NCBI GenBank assembly: GCA_947179485.1
Contig: OX359249.1
Coordinates: 2,418,001 to 2,482,000, forward strand
DNA: 64,000 nucleotides
From: Allacma fusca
Lineage: Eukaryota; Arthropoda; Collembola; Symphypleona; Sminthuridae
Direction: 5' to 3'
Part shown: positions 1 through 12,600 of the stretch, piece by piece
Position numbering within the stretch: the first letter of the stretch is position 1
Layout of the letters: the number at the start of each line of letters is the position of its first letter
Program-made: the position numbers and the translations under genes
The notes under the pieces: model-generated
What the model was told of the DNA's origin: nothing
The model's database searches: none
What the model saw: the letters and a program-made list of their open reading frames with translations, nothing else

Positions 1-435
1 TTCAGCGCATTAATGAAAAAATTGAAGTTGACGGAAGGGTGCTTCCCAATCACCCTTCGCGCGCCGAATGTACCTTTCATCACAACTAACTCTAATGCTG
101 TCAATACGCGCTTTCATTCACATGTAACGTAATTAACGTACCAGGATACGTGTAATACGATGGAAAGGCGGTTTCTGGCGGGTACTGTAATTTTTCGTAT
201 CTTGACTTTGTTGTCTCATATATGAAAATAAAATATTACGGAAGACGGAATTTGGTGAGGGAAGAATATTACTGAAGGCTTAAGGAAGGATCTCAATAAA
301 ACAACTTCGAAGGAAGGGTGAAGGAAGGAATTTTGTTTCCAAGCCTTCAATCTGAAGAGGTCTGAAGGAAGGAAATGAATCTATTTTTTTGCATTCGAAG
401 GATTGAAGGAAGGGAAAATCATTTGAACATCTCTG
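1..435. mobile_element. Partial hAT-like element, GAAGGAAGG-rich (right end only)
   Basis: Bases 235-435 are full of GAAGGAAGG/GAAGGCTT words and end with AACATCTCTG at 435. This matches in layout the right end of the complete element at 47588-48554, which ends GCGCATCTCTG. No left terminus (CAGAGATG) is visible, so the element is either cut by the window edge or truncated. The assignment rests on this similarity alone; no target duplication can be tested. Confidence 0.5.
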
Positions 436-2226
436 CTTTTAGTACGACCAGCTGTAACATACGTATATGTACATACAATGTCGTCACAATATTATAAAAT
501 GGTAAGACCCATTTTAAAATAATTAGAAACAAATCAATAAAAATAACGGGCTTAGGAATACCAGTACAAGAAATGAAATGGGCTGGGTACTGGCCTCTCT
601 TGAATTTTAATATAAGCCTTGCTTTCCAGAAATGACGTCATAGTTTCTAAATAATGAGTAGGAAATATGAGGACATCAAAGAAAGCCGACAGGCTGCAGT
701 GGCTGCAGGAACCCTACTATGTGCTTATAAATGTTCTTGCATGAAAAAACAACACTGTGTGGATAAGTTACACGGGATAGGGGCAAAATATTATTCACTT
801 TATGCTTCCTGGTCCTGACTCCCGTGCGTAAGTATTGATCTAGATAAAGTATTTTTTTTGAAAAATCTGCAAGGAAGAAATAAAATGTTCGACATAAATT
901 GTTAGCAAGGAGTATGGTAAATACTTTGATGCAAACGTGGGGAAAAAGATGCACATAAAGGTAAGATTTTATGCTCGCACAATTGATTAGAGTACGGGTA
1001 GGCAAAAAATATGCAAATACATAATTTGATGTCAAATAAGTTGTTACACGCAGTCATTTTTTAAAAATGCAATTAGGGGAAATTTGGTCAAAGTTTAAGC
1101 GACAGTCAGTGAGAAAATATGTTCTGGCTACATGCACGTTCGTGTATTGTGATATTTTTCCCGTTTTGTTTGTTCTATTCCTGTGTTTTAAATTTTGAAC
1201 AGAACAAATAATACCCTGCAAAAACAACTAAAACTAGAACAAAACAAATGGAAATAGGAAAAAACAATTATTATAACAAACAATTACGAGCTGAGCATAG
1301 GTAATTATTACTGTTTAAAGGTATGCTTTTATATTCCATACTTGAGTTTGGTTGTGACGTTGTGAGGGATTGCAAGAGAGAAGCGGTATGTGTTTATTGA
1401 TCTACCTGACTACTGATTTACCCCTATTGTAAAGTAAAAGGGATCCTCCTTGTTGCATTGACGGACCCAATTTCCTCTTCCAATATGATCTGTCTGCAAA
1501 CTGGCATATTGACCGGAAAATACTTGGGTCATAGTTTGGAGCAAAATTCCGAACTGCAAAGTTGAATGGGCATTTCATATTACAAAATTGGATTTCCTGA
1601 ATAAATGTCACAGTTCTCAAAATCAATAAGCCTTCCGCGTTTGTACTACCCATTTTCTTTTATGCATTTATCTACGCGTAAAATGTGCTATAGTAATTGA
1701 CGGTATAAAGCTCACTTGGATCATTATTTTCCCAGAAGCCAGAATGCCTGCCAGACGAAAATGGCTTGATGGTCTTTTACTGGTCATAATAGGTGACAGG
1801 GTCACATGACCCAATGACTTAAATGAGTAAGACCAGATATAATTACTCAGATTGACCTTAGTAGTCACAAGCAGTAGCAGGATTTCGAAATGACCCTTAT
1901 GTGTCATAGGTAGTCACGTAACCTCACACTATTAAATTAAGGCTACCAAAGTACCCGATTTTATGCACTACATGAATTAATACTATGTACAGACATTATT
2001 TAACCACCTGTCTAACGTAAGGTCGAAAAAATCATTGGACTATTTCTGGAAGTTTGCGACTAAACCCACGTCATTAGAAACTTGTAACATAGTAAAGTTA
2101 TTAAAATAATATCCGACCAATAATGATTGTTTTTGTATAATTGTCATTTTTCCACTTGCGACCCATTATATTACCCTTTCGAGGTTTCAGAATATTATTA
2201 TTGTTTCCCATTAACCCGAGCCATAG
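436..2226. other. Intergenic, no gene seen
   Basis: AT-rich sequence with stops in all frames. The open frames here are short and lack domain-like composition. No tandem repeat or inverted repeat stands out. Confidence 0.6.
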
Positions 2227-2808
2227 CACACGAGCAGGCCTGGCATTCAAGTTCAAGTGAAACTTGACAAGTTCGGGTCAAGGTCAAGTTCAAGTCAAGT
2301 TCGGGTTACAAGTTAATTTGAACTTGACACTGAAATCTCAAGTTCGGGTCAACATGAAATTTGAACTTGATTTCAAGGCTCGAATCAAGTTCATGGTCAG
2401 GTCTTCATTATAGACTTGACATCAATACCATGATCAAGTTCGGATCACATAACCCCAAAACCATGAACATGAACTTGACTTTTCATGGTCAAGTTCTTAT
2501 ACTCATATAATACGCTATAGATAATCGTTCTTATGCAGATGTCCTTGCTGAAGCTGTAAACGCTAATTTAAATCACAGCGTTTTCGCGTTCAAATGCTAG
2601 ACCGGTATTTCTGTGTTTTCAACGAGCAACGTGCTCCGGGCTCAAATATTACAAGCTAAATCCTGTTGTATTTTCTTCTTTGCAACATCTTTTTAACCTT
2701 AACTTGATTTAAATTTTTGAATAATCATATTATTTTTAAGGTCCACAAGCATTTCACATTTTGCGATTCTACAAAAAAATACAGCTGGAAACACTGCTCG
2801 TAAGTGTA

Positions 2809-2811
<3 letters not shown>

Positions 2812-2848
<37 letters not shown>
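2812..2848. repeat. (AT)n microsatellite
   Basis: An uninterrupted run of about 18 AT units inside the hAT-like element at 2235-3414. It produces the Tyr/Ile repeats seen in overlapping spurious open frames. Confidence 0.97.
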
Positions 2849-2851
<3 letters not shown>

Positions 2852-2868
2852 GTTTCATTTGTCCTGGC

Positions 2869-2949
2869 ACAGACCTACTAACTCCTAAAAGAATGTTGTT
2901 AGAAGACATCATTTGTGTTTGTCTGTGCTTGAAGGGATGGTTGAAATTC
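2869..2949 (+). pseudogene. hAT transposase C-terminal fragment (relic)
   Basis: The + frame reads TDLLTPKRMLLEDI followed by CLCLKGWLKF. This follows the pattern of the hAT C-terminal dimerisation domain (…T.KR..L......CLK.WLK). A second, better fragment at 51638-51853 reads TDLLTSKR…CMCLKAWLKK, and the two support each other. The upstream frame is replaced by the AT microsatellite, so it cannot be functional. Its position inside an element with hAT termini and an 8-bp duplication is consistent. Confidence 0.6.
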
Positions 2950-3422
2950 AAATCTCTAACCAATTTTGATGAAATCCGTGCATCATTCAAAAAATTCTAC
3001 GGGAAATCTAGTTATTTTTACATTCTCTTACTATAAGTTTTATCAATCATTACTTCTAAATTTTGATATTCAATTTTAAAAAATAAATGGAAATTAAATC
3101 TCAGGTAATTTGTTAGCCTTTCTAATTATAAATATACATACAACACTATAACTAGAAATTCAAGTTCATGGTCAAGTTCATGGTCAAGTTCATGGTCAAG
3201 TTCATGGTGAAGGTTTTTCTGAACTTCATGGTCAAGTTCCATTCATGTTCAAGTTCGCCGAAATTAACTTGATTATGTGAACTTGATTACTCCGGTTCGT
3301 ACCTACTTTTAAAAAATCAAGTTCAAGTTCGGATCTTAATTATGGTGATATAATCAAGTTCGGGTCAAGTTCAAGTGCGAATCATGAGTTGAACCGAACT
3401 TGAGGCCAGGCCTGCACACGAG

Positions 3423-6400
3423 ACATTACAACGGAAATCCGTTTGCGATCAAGAATAGTGTTTATTTTGACAAGTACACATGCATTTTTAATTTTGTGTA
3501 AGAAATGCACCTTTTCTCATCAAACTCAGAATCAGTTGGAAGGGAACTCTCACTTGTCATCCTAAGTTTCCCAATGGAAATTAAGAGCATTATTAAAAGG
3601 ATTACTTTTAGCTAGATCTTTCTCTGCTCACTTGGGGGTAAATTTTACTGTGAGTGTAGGACTGCTGTTACAAACAATCTGTGCTGTACTTGTGTCATTT
3701 CATTCGGGAGTGATCATTTTATTTCCCCAGGAATCATGGAAATTATGGGAACACTTGTTTCATCATACAGTACAGTACATGTGTATAACACTGCCAACAA
3801 AACAGTACCGCTTTCCATAACTTGTAAACATCCTTATCCTCATGGCTATACTCAATGCGTAGTTCGGTTCTAATGTAAGATTATGGGAAATAAGTTGTCC
3901 ATCTTAAAGCGTAAATAACCAATTGTGTGACTTCAGAGTCAATCCCTGCCAGAAATGTACAAGAAACTCTCGCTATAAGATAAAATAAAATCACGCTCCA
4001 ACGAATAATAATATAAAATTAATATAATAATAATAAATAAGATACAATGAAATGGTGTCATAATGTGGGTAAGTGTTAAAGTCATTATAGAGAGAGTAGT
4101 TATAGAGATGGAAATGGAATGTTACGGAAAGAGAGATTGTGCAGGAGTCAACTTTCCTCAATGCAGGTTTGCTCGCGTAGTGATACAAGACCTGTACCCC
4201 TCTGTATTTATTTATTTTATCGGCTTTGTCCAACTGTCGTACAACAAATATCGGCTCACTCGTTGTCAGTTCCTGCAGTTTTCTTAACCTTCCGCCTTGT
4301 GACTGCAAGCAGGATTCCACAGTGATGAACTCGGAAGGACTGAGCGGACAAATCATAGGACTGACTCAAGAATGCGGCTGACCCGGGCTGACACAGGGCT
4401 CTATTTTTATGGCTCATTGTAAGACTGACTGGGAGCTATAAGAATTAAATTTGAGGGCTATTATGTATTACAGATTCTTGGACGAGGTGGTTAAGCATCA
4501 AAGTTTCCTTGACTTTATAACAGTACAGTAAGCCTGGTTATAAGAGTAACCCTAAGAGTTGCACTTTTGTATATAATGGGTCTTATACTGAGAAAAATTA
4601 GCATTAAGTACAATTGCTTTTGTCCCACTACTCCTCGCGAGAAAATTCTCGTACAAGGAAGTCGCTTGAAGCCAGCGTACACTGAAAAATTACATTTTAA
4701 AAATGGTTTTTGTTTGTCCATGAAGGAACTCTTAACTTCTCGACGGGGATTTTTTTCCCGGGTTGAGATATTTTACTGGATTCCAGGCAATATATAATTG
4801 CACTTTAAAATGAATACACACTTGATGAACGTGGTCCAGATTATTTTAATTATGTACCAGAATGTATATTTACTCCTGTTATTACAACTCCCCAATTTTC
4901 TACCATTCATCCGGATTTTTAAATTTGTGTCATCCCACTTGCTCAAAAACTCTCGATACAGCCGTCAATTAAATGAGTACACTCGGAATTTCCTTTTTTT
5001 CGAATGAAACTTGAAATTTCATTATTCATTTGATTCACATTTGTAAACAATCAACTTTGACTTCCCTTGTAGCAAAGAGCTTTCTAGTATACACAAGATA
5101 AGATGATACGTATGTCTGATGCTACGTCCTCCCCAAGATTACCTCATTGGCTACAATGGCAGTAATAACCTTTTCCCCTTTTCTCACCACCCCAATAGTT
5201 AATTACCATTTCCCCCAACATCACACAAAATGCGTGAATACGCTCATGTCATTCTCAATGAGGTCAAAAGTTAACCAGGTTTTCAAAAATGAAACAAACA
5301 TAGAAGACCTGACACGACATAAATTATTTTTGATAATTTTATTTTCCGATTTATGTTGCTGATTTTTTTTGTGCTTGTCTGTCCTTTGCATCACTCATTT
5401 TCATCCTATGGTATTCCACGCTGGTATCTTCTGCTTACTTAAAATAATTTAAACTCTAGACAAAGAAAGGGACAGACTCCGATGCGGGACTGATAACCTA
5501 AAAGACGGCGCAACCCTGTTTGGATGCTCATCTCTGATACCCATTACATTGCGAGTTTAAAAGGAACCAGCTGCGTCCTTCGTGCATAAAAGGACATAGA
5601 GTGTGCATAGGCATAGAGTTGTGGGCTACGCTATGTTGACAATGTATATGCATGTAAAGGTACATTCCGTGAGTCTGTCTGTCGTCTGTCGGTCTCCGGT
5701 CTATACGCTTTACGCTCTTGACAAAGTGAGGTAGAAAAGTAGAAAAGAAAATAGAATGTACATAAAAGTAGAAGTACATGGAGTGGCTGTGAGGGAGAGG
5801 AGTTCTCATCCCCACATTTTATAATAATAAGAGCATAACTGTGATTTCTGTCTTCCACTATTCTATATTCCAGCTTTTTCTAATTAGTTCCTGTACGCAT
5901 AATATTCTAAGTGTATTTATTCTCACCCATCATTTTTCCAGTGCTGATAATTGTAAAAGATTGACATTGACAAATTAATACCTGTGTGACTACAAACTAT
6001 TTCAATGAGAGGGACACAATTGAGGGACTCCTTCCTCTCCTACAACATTCCACTCGGTTACGGATCCACCTTCATTGTCTAGTCCACATTTTCAAGGAAT
6101 TCCGGCACAACTTATCAACAATAATAAATAAACCTCTTCAACGCACAGCACTTCAACCTTTTATCTCCATTTGAAAAATCTTGTATTGTGACCGCTCTGA
6201 GAGATAAAGCCCTCATTTTACAAACAACATGAGCTGGTGGTGGAGCAGTTGACCAGGTGTCAAAAGAACATCCTCGTGTTAATTTCACACACACATGGTT
6301 CCGGCGGAATTCGGACTGTGGTTTTTTCCCCACAACATTCCTGTTGGTCGGTGGAATCCGGAATCCCGTGTGGCCACTATTTAAATACCCGGATGGCGGT

Positions 6401-7321
6401 GGTGGAGTCTGCCAACTCCACTTCTACATGTGCTTCCCTTTTTTGTTGACTGTCAAAGAATTCCTCTTGTCATTAGTACCGGGGCGGCTCGTTGGATTGG
6501 TGAGTTATTTTTATAGGAGGATGTTTATTAGTGTATTTATTTGGGCAGCCAGGGATGAAATGTGGGACCAGGGAGAAGAATGGATAAAATGCGGGATCTG
6601 CGGGGTGGCGTGATGAGAGGAATTAATCTGGGATCTGCGGGATTACGGGATGGAGAGATATAATGCAGAGTCAGTGTCAGTCTATGGTTGAGACTAGCAC
6701 ACACAATATCTGACAACAAGAATCAGCAATATTTTTTAATGTCATTTTACGAGTACAAATATTTGTAAACAAAACTTGAGATCTCACTCGCTCTGGGTAC
6801 ACCAATTAATATGAATCTTTCAGTTGTATTTAGGAGTACATGGTAGATGTTGTTTAAGAATACAGGTTTATCCTTAATTTCCTCCTGCCCTCTGATAGAT
6901 ACCCGGAGCTGAACACTGAGGAGTTAAAAGTATCATTTATGAAAATTTGTCGTAGTTAATTTGGGATAAAAAAATTGATGATACTAATTGTAAGTGACGG
7001 GTCGGGACAATGTAATCAAGCGCTAAACTAATCGACGGGACAATTTCTTACCGGACACTACAGGAAGTTCCTCAGGAAACGAACGAACCAGGGGCTTAAC
7101 CTAATTATCCTATCCCTATTTTACTGAACTATAGGGTCTTGGACAAAATGAGATACGAGCGGGAAAGGGTATAGGCATAGGCACTATAGGCAGGATAAAG
7201 CAATAAGTTGCGGGACGGGAAGAAGGTTTGCGTGTTCACAGATGACACCTAAAAAAATCGTCAATACTTTGTAAACCAAATTAATGACTAAGAGTACAGA
7301 TTAGAGATCAAAAACATACGT
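3423..7321. other. Intergenic, no gene seen
   Basis: No spliceable or long coding frame is recognised. The open frames of 60-121 codons lack conserved motifs and several overlap on opposite strands. The only visible structure is short purine-rich patches near 6540-6660. Confidence 0.55.
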
Positions 7322-9596
7322 GGAAGTGCCGCCTCAATGGCACTCATGAGCTCATGTAAGGTGAACATGAAGTAAGGTGTACACAAACATTCAAGGAATT
7401 TCATTTTTTTAATGTTTCGATTTATAAAGCCGATTTACCATTTGCAGGGCACACCTTAAAAATTAATACTTTAGTATTGATAAAATAAAACTGAAGTCTT
7501 AACTGGTGAACCTATATTATCTGTATGTAGGCTATATACAGTAAACTTTTTCTAGTACACTTCCGCCCATAATAATTACACTTATTCATTACTTCACACT
7601 AGTTATCTGATATCTGCATAAAGCATTCAACTGGGGGTATTATGTTGTGCTAGTTGGTATGCCATGTTGAAGCTTTAAGCGAGCTATTGCTGCGCACAAG
7701 TTCAAGAAGACCAGGACTATTTGAAGTCTTGTTTAAGTTCGGGTCATGGTCAAGTAAAAAATAATTAATACTTGAGCATTCAAGTCATGATCAGGTTTTT
7801 TCCTAAACTTGGAAACAAGGATCAGTTTCATGCTGGAAAGTATTACTTGATTGTCAAGTCATGCTCATGATCAAGTCTGGTGTAAAAACTTCACCACGAA
7901 CCAGGAGTATTTGATGTACTAGTTCAAGTAACAAGAAGTTGACACCGTCAACACTTGGAATAGTCTTGAATATATGTATGTAACATTACTCTGGTACATT
8001 TCAACCTCGACGTACTCCACGCTATATGGTCTTCATTAATAAAGCACGTGGAAGTCGTTTGCTCATGGTCATAACCACAACCTATTATTAATTGAGGAAT
8101 ACATCTAGTTAACCAGCTATTTTCAGATTTTAATTAAAATTTGTTTATTGGGTAAGTTCGGCGTGTAGATCACAAATCTGAATCTGAAAGAATCTTACAG
8201 GAGAAACATTTCGTAGATATGCGGGTCAAAGGTACCACGTCCACAAAGGACAACACTAAATCGCTTAATCATATAATGTACACTGCATACTTTATTTGTT
8301 ATACACTGTAAATCTGCGTATGGATCCTGAGTGTTAAAGAATTTTATCCCTGAATGTTTGAGTTTCGAAGATATGAGAGAGATCAAAGGTCGCGAATGTA
8401 GGGCAGAGACTAAGGATTTTAATACCCCCCCTCCCCGCGAATCTATCAATACTAGCTCTGTGATGTTTAAGATTATTAGGTTCATATGACAAATTCTCTC
8501 AACAATCAGAAGAAAAGAGTTATGAGAATTCTTTGTTTTAGTTTACGCTAAATCAAACATCTTATTGAAATCTAAAATTAGCCGGTAAACTAGATTTATG
8601 CCGCTATTATTAACATTGCTGGTAAAATTATTGATTCATCACATGTAACTTAAAAGAAGCACCTTCTTAAGATACCAACCACCGGTTGGATTAAACAATC
8701 GTTTAGTGAAAACAAACGAGAGTAAGTGTACATATGTATGTGGGTAGATGTCCCCTGTAAGTGTAGTTGTAGTTATATGATTATCTCGTTTGCTTGAAAA
8801 ATACTTGAAAATTCAAGTCAAGTTCGAGTCATGGCCAAGTTAATAATGGCGTCGGCTATACTTCGTCGTATTCAAGTTACGAGAAAAGTAATTACTTGAA
8901 TACTTGAGCATGAATTTTCAAGCATGTTCAAATCCGTCTGTAAAATTACATACTTGACTTTCGTGTTCGGGTTTCGGGTCAAGGTCATGGTCAAATCTAA
9001 ACACTTGGTTTGAGCGCAGCACTTAGCGAGTATCAATTTTTGTTTCGAATTTGAACTTTGAGTCAACTTTATAATACACAATCAGAAATACATAGCAGCA
9101 AGCAAATAATCTAGCAGCTCCTCCCCACATTATGGTTTGAATTGATACCATTTTAATCGATACCCGACAATCTCATTTTCTAGGACTACGCTTTAGCCGT
9201 CATTCGTCATAATATAAAAGTTTGCACTTGATAACTAATATACTGTACACCTTTCTTTAGTGCACTTCCACACATAATTGCACTCATTCCTGTTTACATT
9301 GTTAATTTCTCCCGTAATAAGAGTAAATCTTTATAATTCAAATTTAGTTGCTTTTTGGGGTATGCATCAGAAAGGACATGGAAATTGTACATAGTTACAT
9401 AGTTTATAAAGAACTTCCCATTAAAAGAAATTAGAGTACGTTTACTTTCATATACCAGTCGTAGCGATTCTGACGCTGAAACGTACAACAATATTTAGCT
9501 TAAGTGGCTTGACATTTCTTCAGAATATCAGAATGAGTGCAATGAAAGAACTCACAATCATTTTTTGAGTCTATGAGTGCTTGAGGCGGCACTTGC
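7322..9596. mobile_element. Possible DNA transposon with about 35-bp inverted ends
   Basis: The left end GGAAGTGCCGCCTCAA followed by GCACTCAT is mirrored at the right end (revcomp GCAAGTGCCGCCTCAA, then GCACTCAT). The flanking 8-mers are ACATACGT and ACTTATGT, which match at 6 of 8 bases and could be an old 8-bp duplication. The interior has two CAAGTTC-rich tracts (about 7690-7960 and 8790-9060) like the one in the 2235-3414 element, and a direct repeat around CACTTCC..CATAAT (7530-7595 and 9236-9292). No transposase was recognised, so the call is tentative. Confidence 0.45.
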
Positions 9597-9604
9597 ACTT
9601 ATGT

Positions 9605-12600
9605 ACATATGTATATTTTTCGTCTGTACTCGTGAGTGAGAGCGGGAGTGTTGCACTCGTCCAATGAGTGCAACCAGAATGCTGAAGAAATTTAAAATCT
9701 TATTTAGTCTAATCTATCGTAATACTCTTATTCTAAAGATTTGTCCTCGGTAATGTTTACTTTCTTGTGGTTGGTATGTTTTTGGTTTTAAATTGTTTGT
9801 GAATTGTCTATGAGCACACACCGTCTTTCCGTTCCGCAATTTATTGCATCGTGCTGGTTCCTCAATTTATCCAATCCCCCGGTTCGTTCGCTGCGTGAGG
9901 AATTACCCTGCACTGTCCGGTGCCCGGTATGAAATTGTTGTTGCCTTGAGAAATTGCCCTGTAACCCTTAGGATGTCTCGTCTGGTGGGAAATTGTCCCT
10001 TGACCCTTGTGACTGCGTCTTAAGTTCGTGACCCCCCCTCCCTGTCCAGCGCCCCACAATCATACTTCTCGACCAGATTTGTTTTTGTGAATGGACTCTT
10101 TAAACTGATTTGTTCCATAGACCGACACTTTCAAAAGGCTCCGAATGCAAGTAGAGCATGCGAGTTTTGTAAACAGAGCGTTGGAGATTAATAAGTAGGA
10201 AAAAATTTATGAGCAAAAACATTTAAAAGATGCATCATCGGAGGGTCGGAACTATCGCCAGCTAAAAGCTAAAAAAATCTATATTTGCACTGCTTGCATA
10301 TTAGCAGTGTCTGCTTCAATTTGCTCGTTAATGTTTGTCAGCGTTGCTTAATAACTTGACTTGCTGTTTGAATTAATTGCTTATTTTTATTTCGTACTGG
10401 AAAAAGCGGCTTGAGTATTAAGGACATTAACTTCGCTAGCTTTTTAAAAGTTGTTTTCAATCATGTAACGTTTGAAATTGTTTTGCTTTGGGTGGTTTAG
10501 TATGTGAATGTGAAGTTGTTTTGTTGTTGTTTTAGTTGACTTAACATTTGAAATCATTTTGTTGGTTTACGTTAATTATTCGCGTTTGAAGTTGTTTTGT
10601 TGTGCCGGATAGTTTGAAGTTGTGGTGTTGCAGCGTCAGATTTTGTGGCTTAGCATCTAAAATGTTTTGTAGTTTTTTTGTTGTTGTTTTTTACTGTTTT
10701 TTTAGTTTAATTTGTATGAAATAATTCCTTGGCATTGGAGATTGATTTCTTTGTCGTTTTTACGGAACCAGCTGTAGGATTTATATTACGTGCTCTGTAT
10801 TTAAGTAAATTATTTATTATGTTGATAATTATAACATGCCAAAACCAGATTAGGTAGATAGTCAACAACACATGGTAAACACTTGAACAGCCGTCATTTG
10901 ATCCCCTAAATAATCCTCATATTACAGTGCGGTTAATTACTTTATTGGATGGTATACGGGCGTGCATGATGCTGATTTCATAATTCATAGGATTGAAGAT
11001 TGAAACTAATCCCAATTTTACGGTGTAGCACACCGTTTCACATTTACCTGAGTCAGAGTTAGAGTAGTGCCCCTAATTGAAGCCCCTTGCATATTATACT
11101 CCATGCAGGGTAATAAATTACAGTCGGAGTAAATCGCGATATCTAAATGCACACATACAGAAGGCACGCAAAAGTAAGTAAGTGTAAGTATGCAAAGCAC
11201 CTAAGGCTGTATGCAGTACAAAATCAGTGTAAAAAATATTTACATAGATACGTATATGATTTGTGTTAGCACACGTAGCTGAGGGCACGAGCAATAATTT
11301 AAAGTGTTAAGGAGGCAAAATTATTGTAATAGTTGCCTTTACTGTATAGCTTTGAATTATAATTTGCTGTAGCCCTTGTGAGTTATACTAAGCGCGAGGG
11401 AAAGTCAATCCTTATTTACTCTTGTGATTGATTGTTACAGAATTGTCTCAGAATTGTTCTAGTTGAGGCTATAGCTGAGCAAAATGAGGAACAAAAGTCC
11501 AAATATAAATAATTGTCAGTATTCTTGTGTGTACTGTATACTGCATACATAAGTAGATACATCTGCCATGTACATGTTACAAATATTAATTAGTTTTGTT
11601 CGTTCTAGATGATGTTAAAGATTTCAGTTCAGTCCACTATTTCAAGTGAAAGTAAGTTTTTAATGAGATCATGGAAGTTGTATAGATAATTGCTGGAATG
11701 ATTCGGGTCTGTATAGTGTCTCTCACTCAGTTCACATCTGTGTAGCGGCCTTTTTCGATAGTTCCTCAACTTTGCTCTCATATGAGCTATAGTACCTATG
11801 TATGTATGTTTGGTGGGAAAAACGTGGTTATGCTCACATTTACTGAGTACGATGTAAATATGTATCTGCTGATTTTAAATAAATTCCCTACGGAAGTAAA
11901 AATGCAACTGTAGGAAGTAAATGAAAGCTTTTAGATTGTCAACCCATTTGTAATAAAATTATTATTAAATGGAAGGGCTTGAAACATTCGCACGATTTCT
12001 TTATTGCTCCAACGTAGCTGTCCCGTAGTCAGAAATACATTTGTAATTTGTAACAATTTATGGGAAGTTTATATATTTACCACGACACATGATTTTCCAG
12101 ATTCTTATCATTTTAACATTCCTCACGCTACATTTAAAAGCGATGCCATTAGCATTAGCAATTTCTGAGCTTGTTTTTAACACTCGCGAGAAATTACTTC
12201 TTGTACTTTCCACTTGTTTCTTTACACGAGTCTGCTTAAAAGTAACATGTATGTAATAATGTAATAATTACTGGATTAGTAAGTGTTTGTACCATGGTGC
12301 CAGTGTTATTTAAAAATAAGACTCTGTCATATAATTATGCATATCTACATATTTGAGAATTCGTTGAGAATGAGCAGAATGACCAGTGAAAAACTCGTAG
12401 CTATTAATTTAAATGACTAAAGCATATTAGTTGACTCTTGACATGACGTTTTGATTTACATGTGTGGAATAATTCAAATCGAATTAGAATTATTTTAACT
12501 CGATATTACTCTGATCTCAGATGTAATATCAGCCTTCACACAAGTTAGAATTTTACAATGAGCATATACTGGAGGGGCCGAAACTTAGCTGTGTTGAGCA

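Larger units (their letters stand above)
2235..3414. mobile_element. hAT-like DNA transposon, non-autonomous, 1180 bp
   Basis: The element begins CAGGCCTGGC and ends with its exact inverse GCCAGGCCTG. It is flanked on both sides by the same 8 bases, CACACGAG (2227-2234 and 3415-3422). An 8-bp duplication with CAG-starting termini is the hallmark of the hAT superfamily. Most of the interior is CAAGTTC/GAACTTGA words in both orientations, including a 12-bp unit (AAGTTCATGGTC) repeated about four times at 3161-3208. A short decayed transposase piece lies at 2869-2949. The boundaries are firm. Confidence 0.9.

Noticed and set aside
2761-3036. 91-codon + and 73-codon - frames with Tyr-Ile runs
   Set aside because: They read through the AT microsatellite inside a hAT-like element. 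Only the short transposase-like scrap at 2869-2949 was kept.
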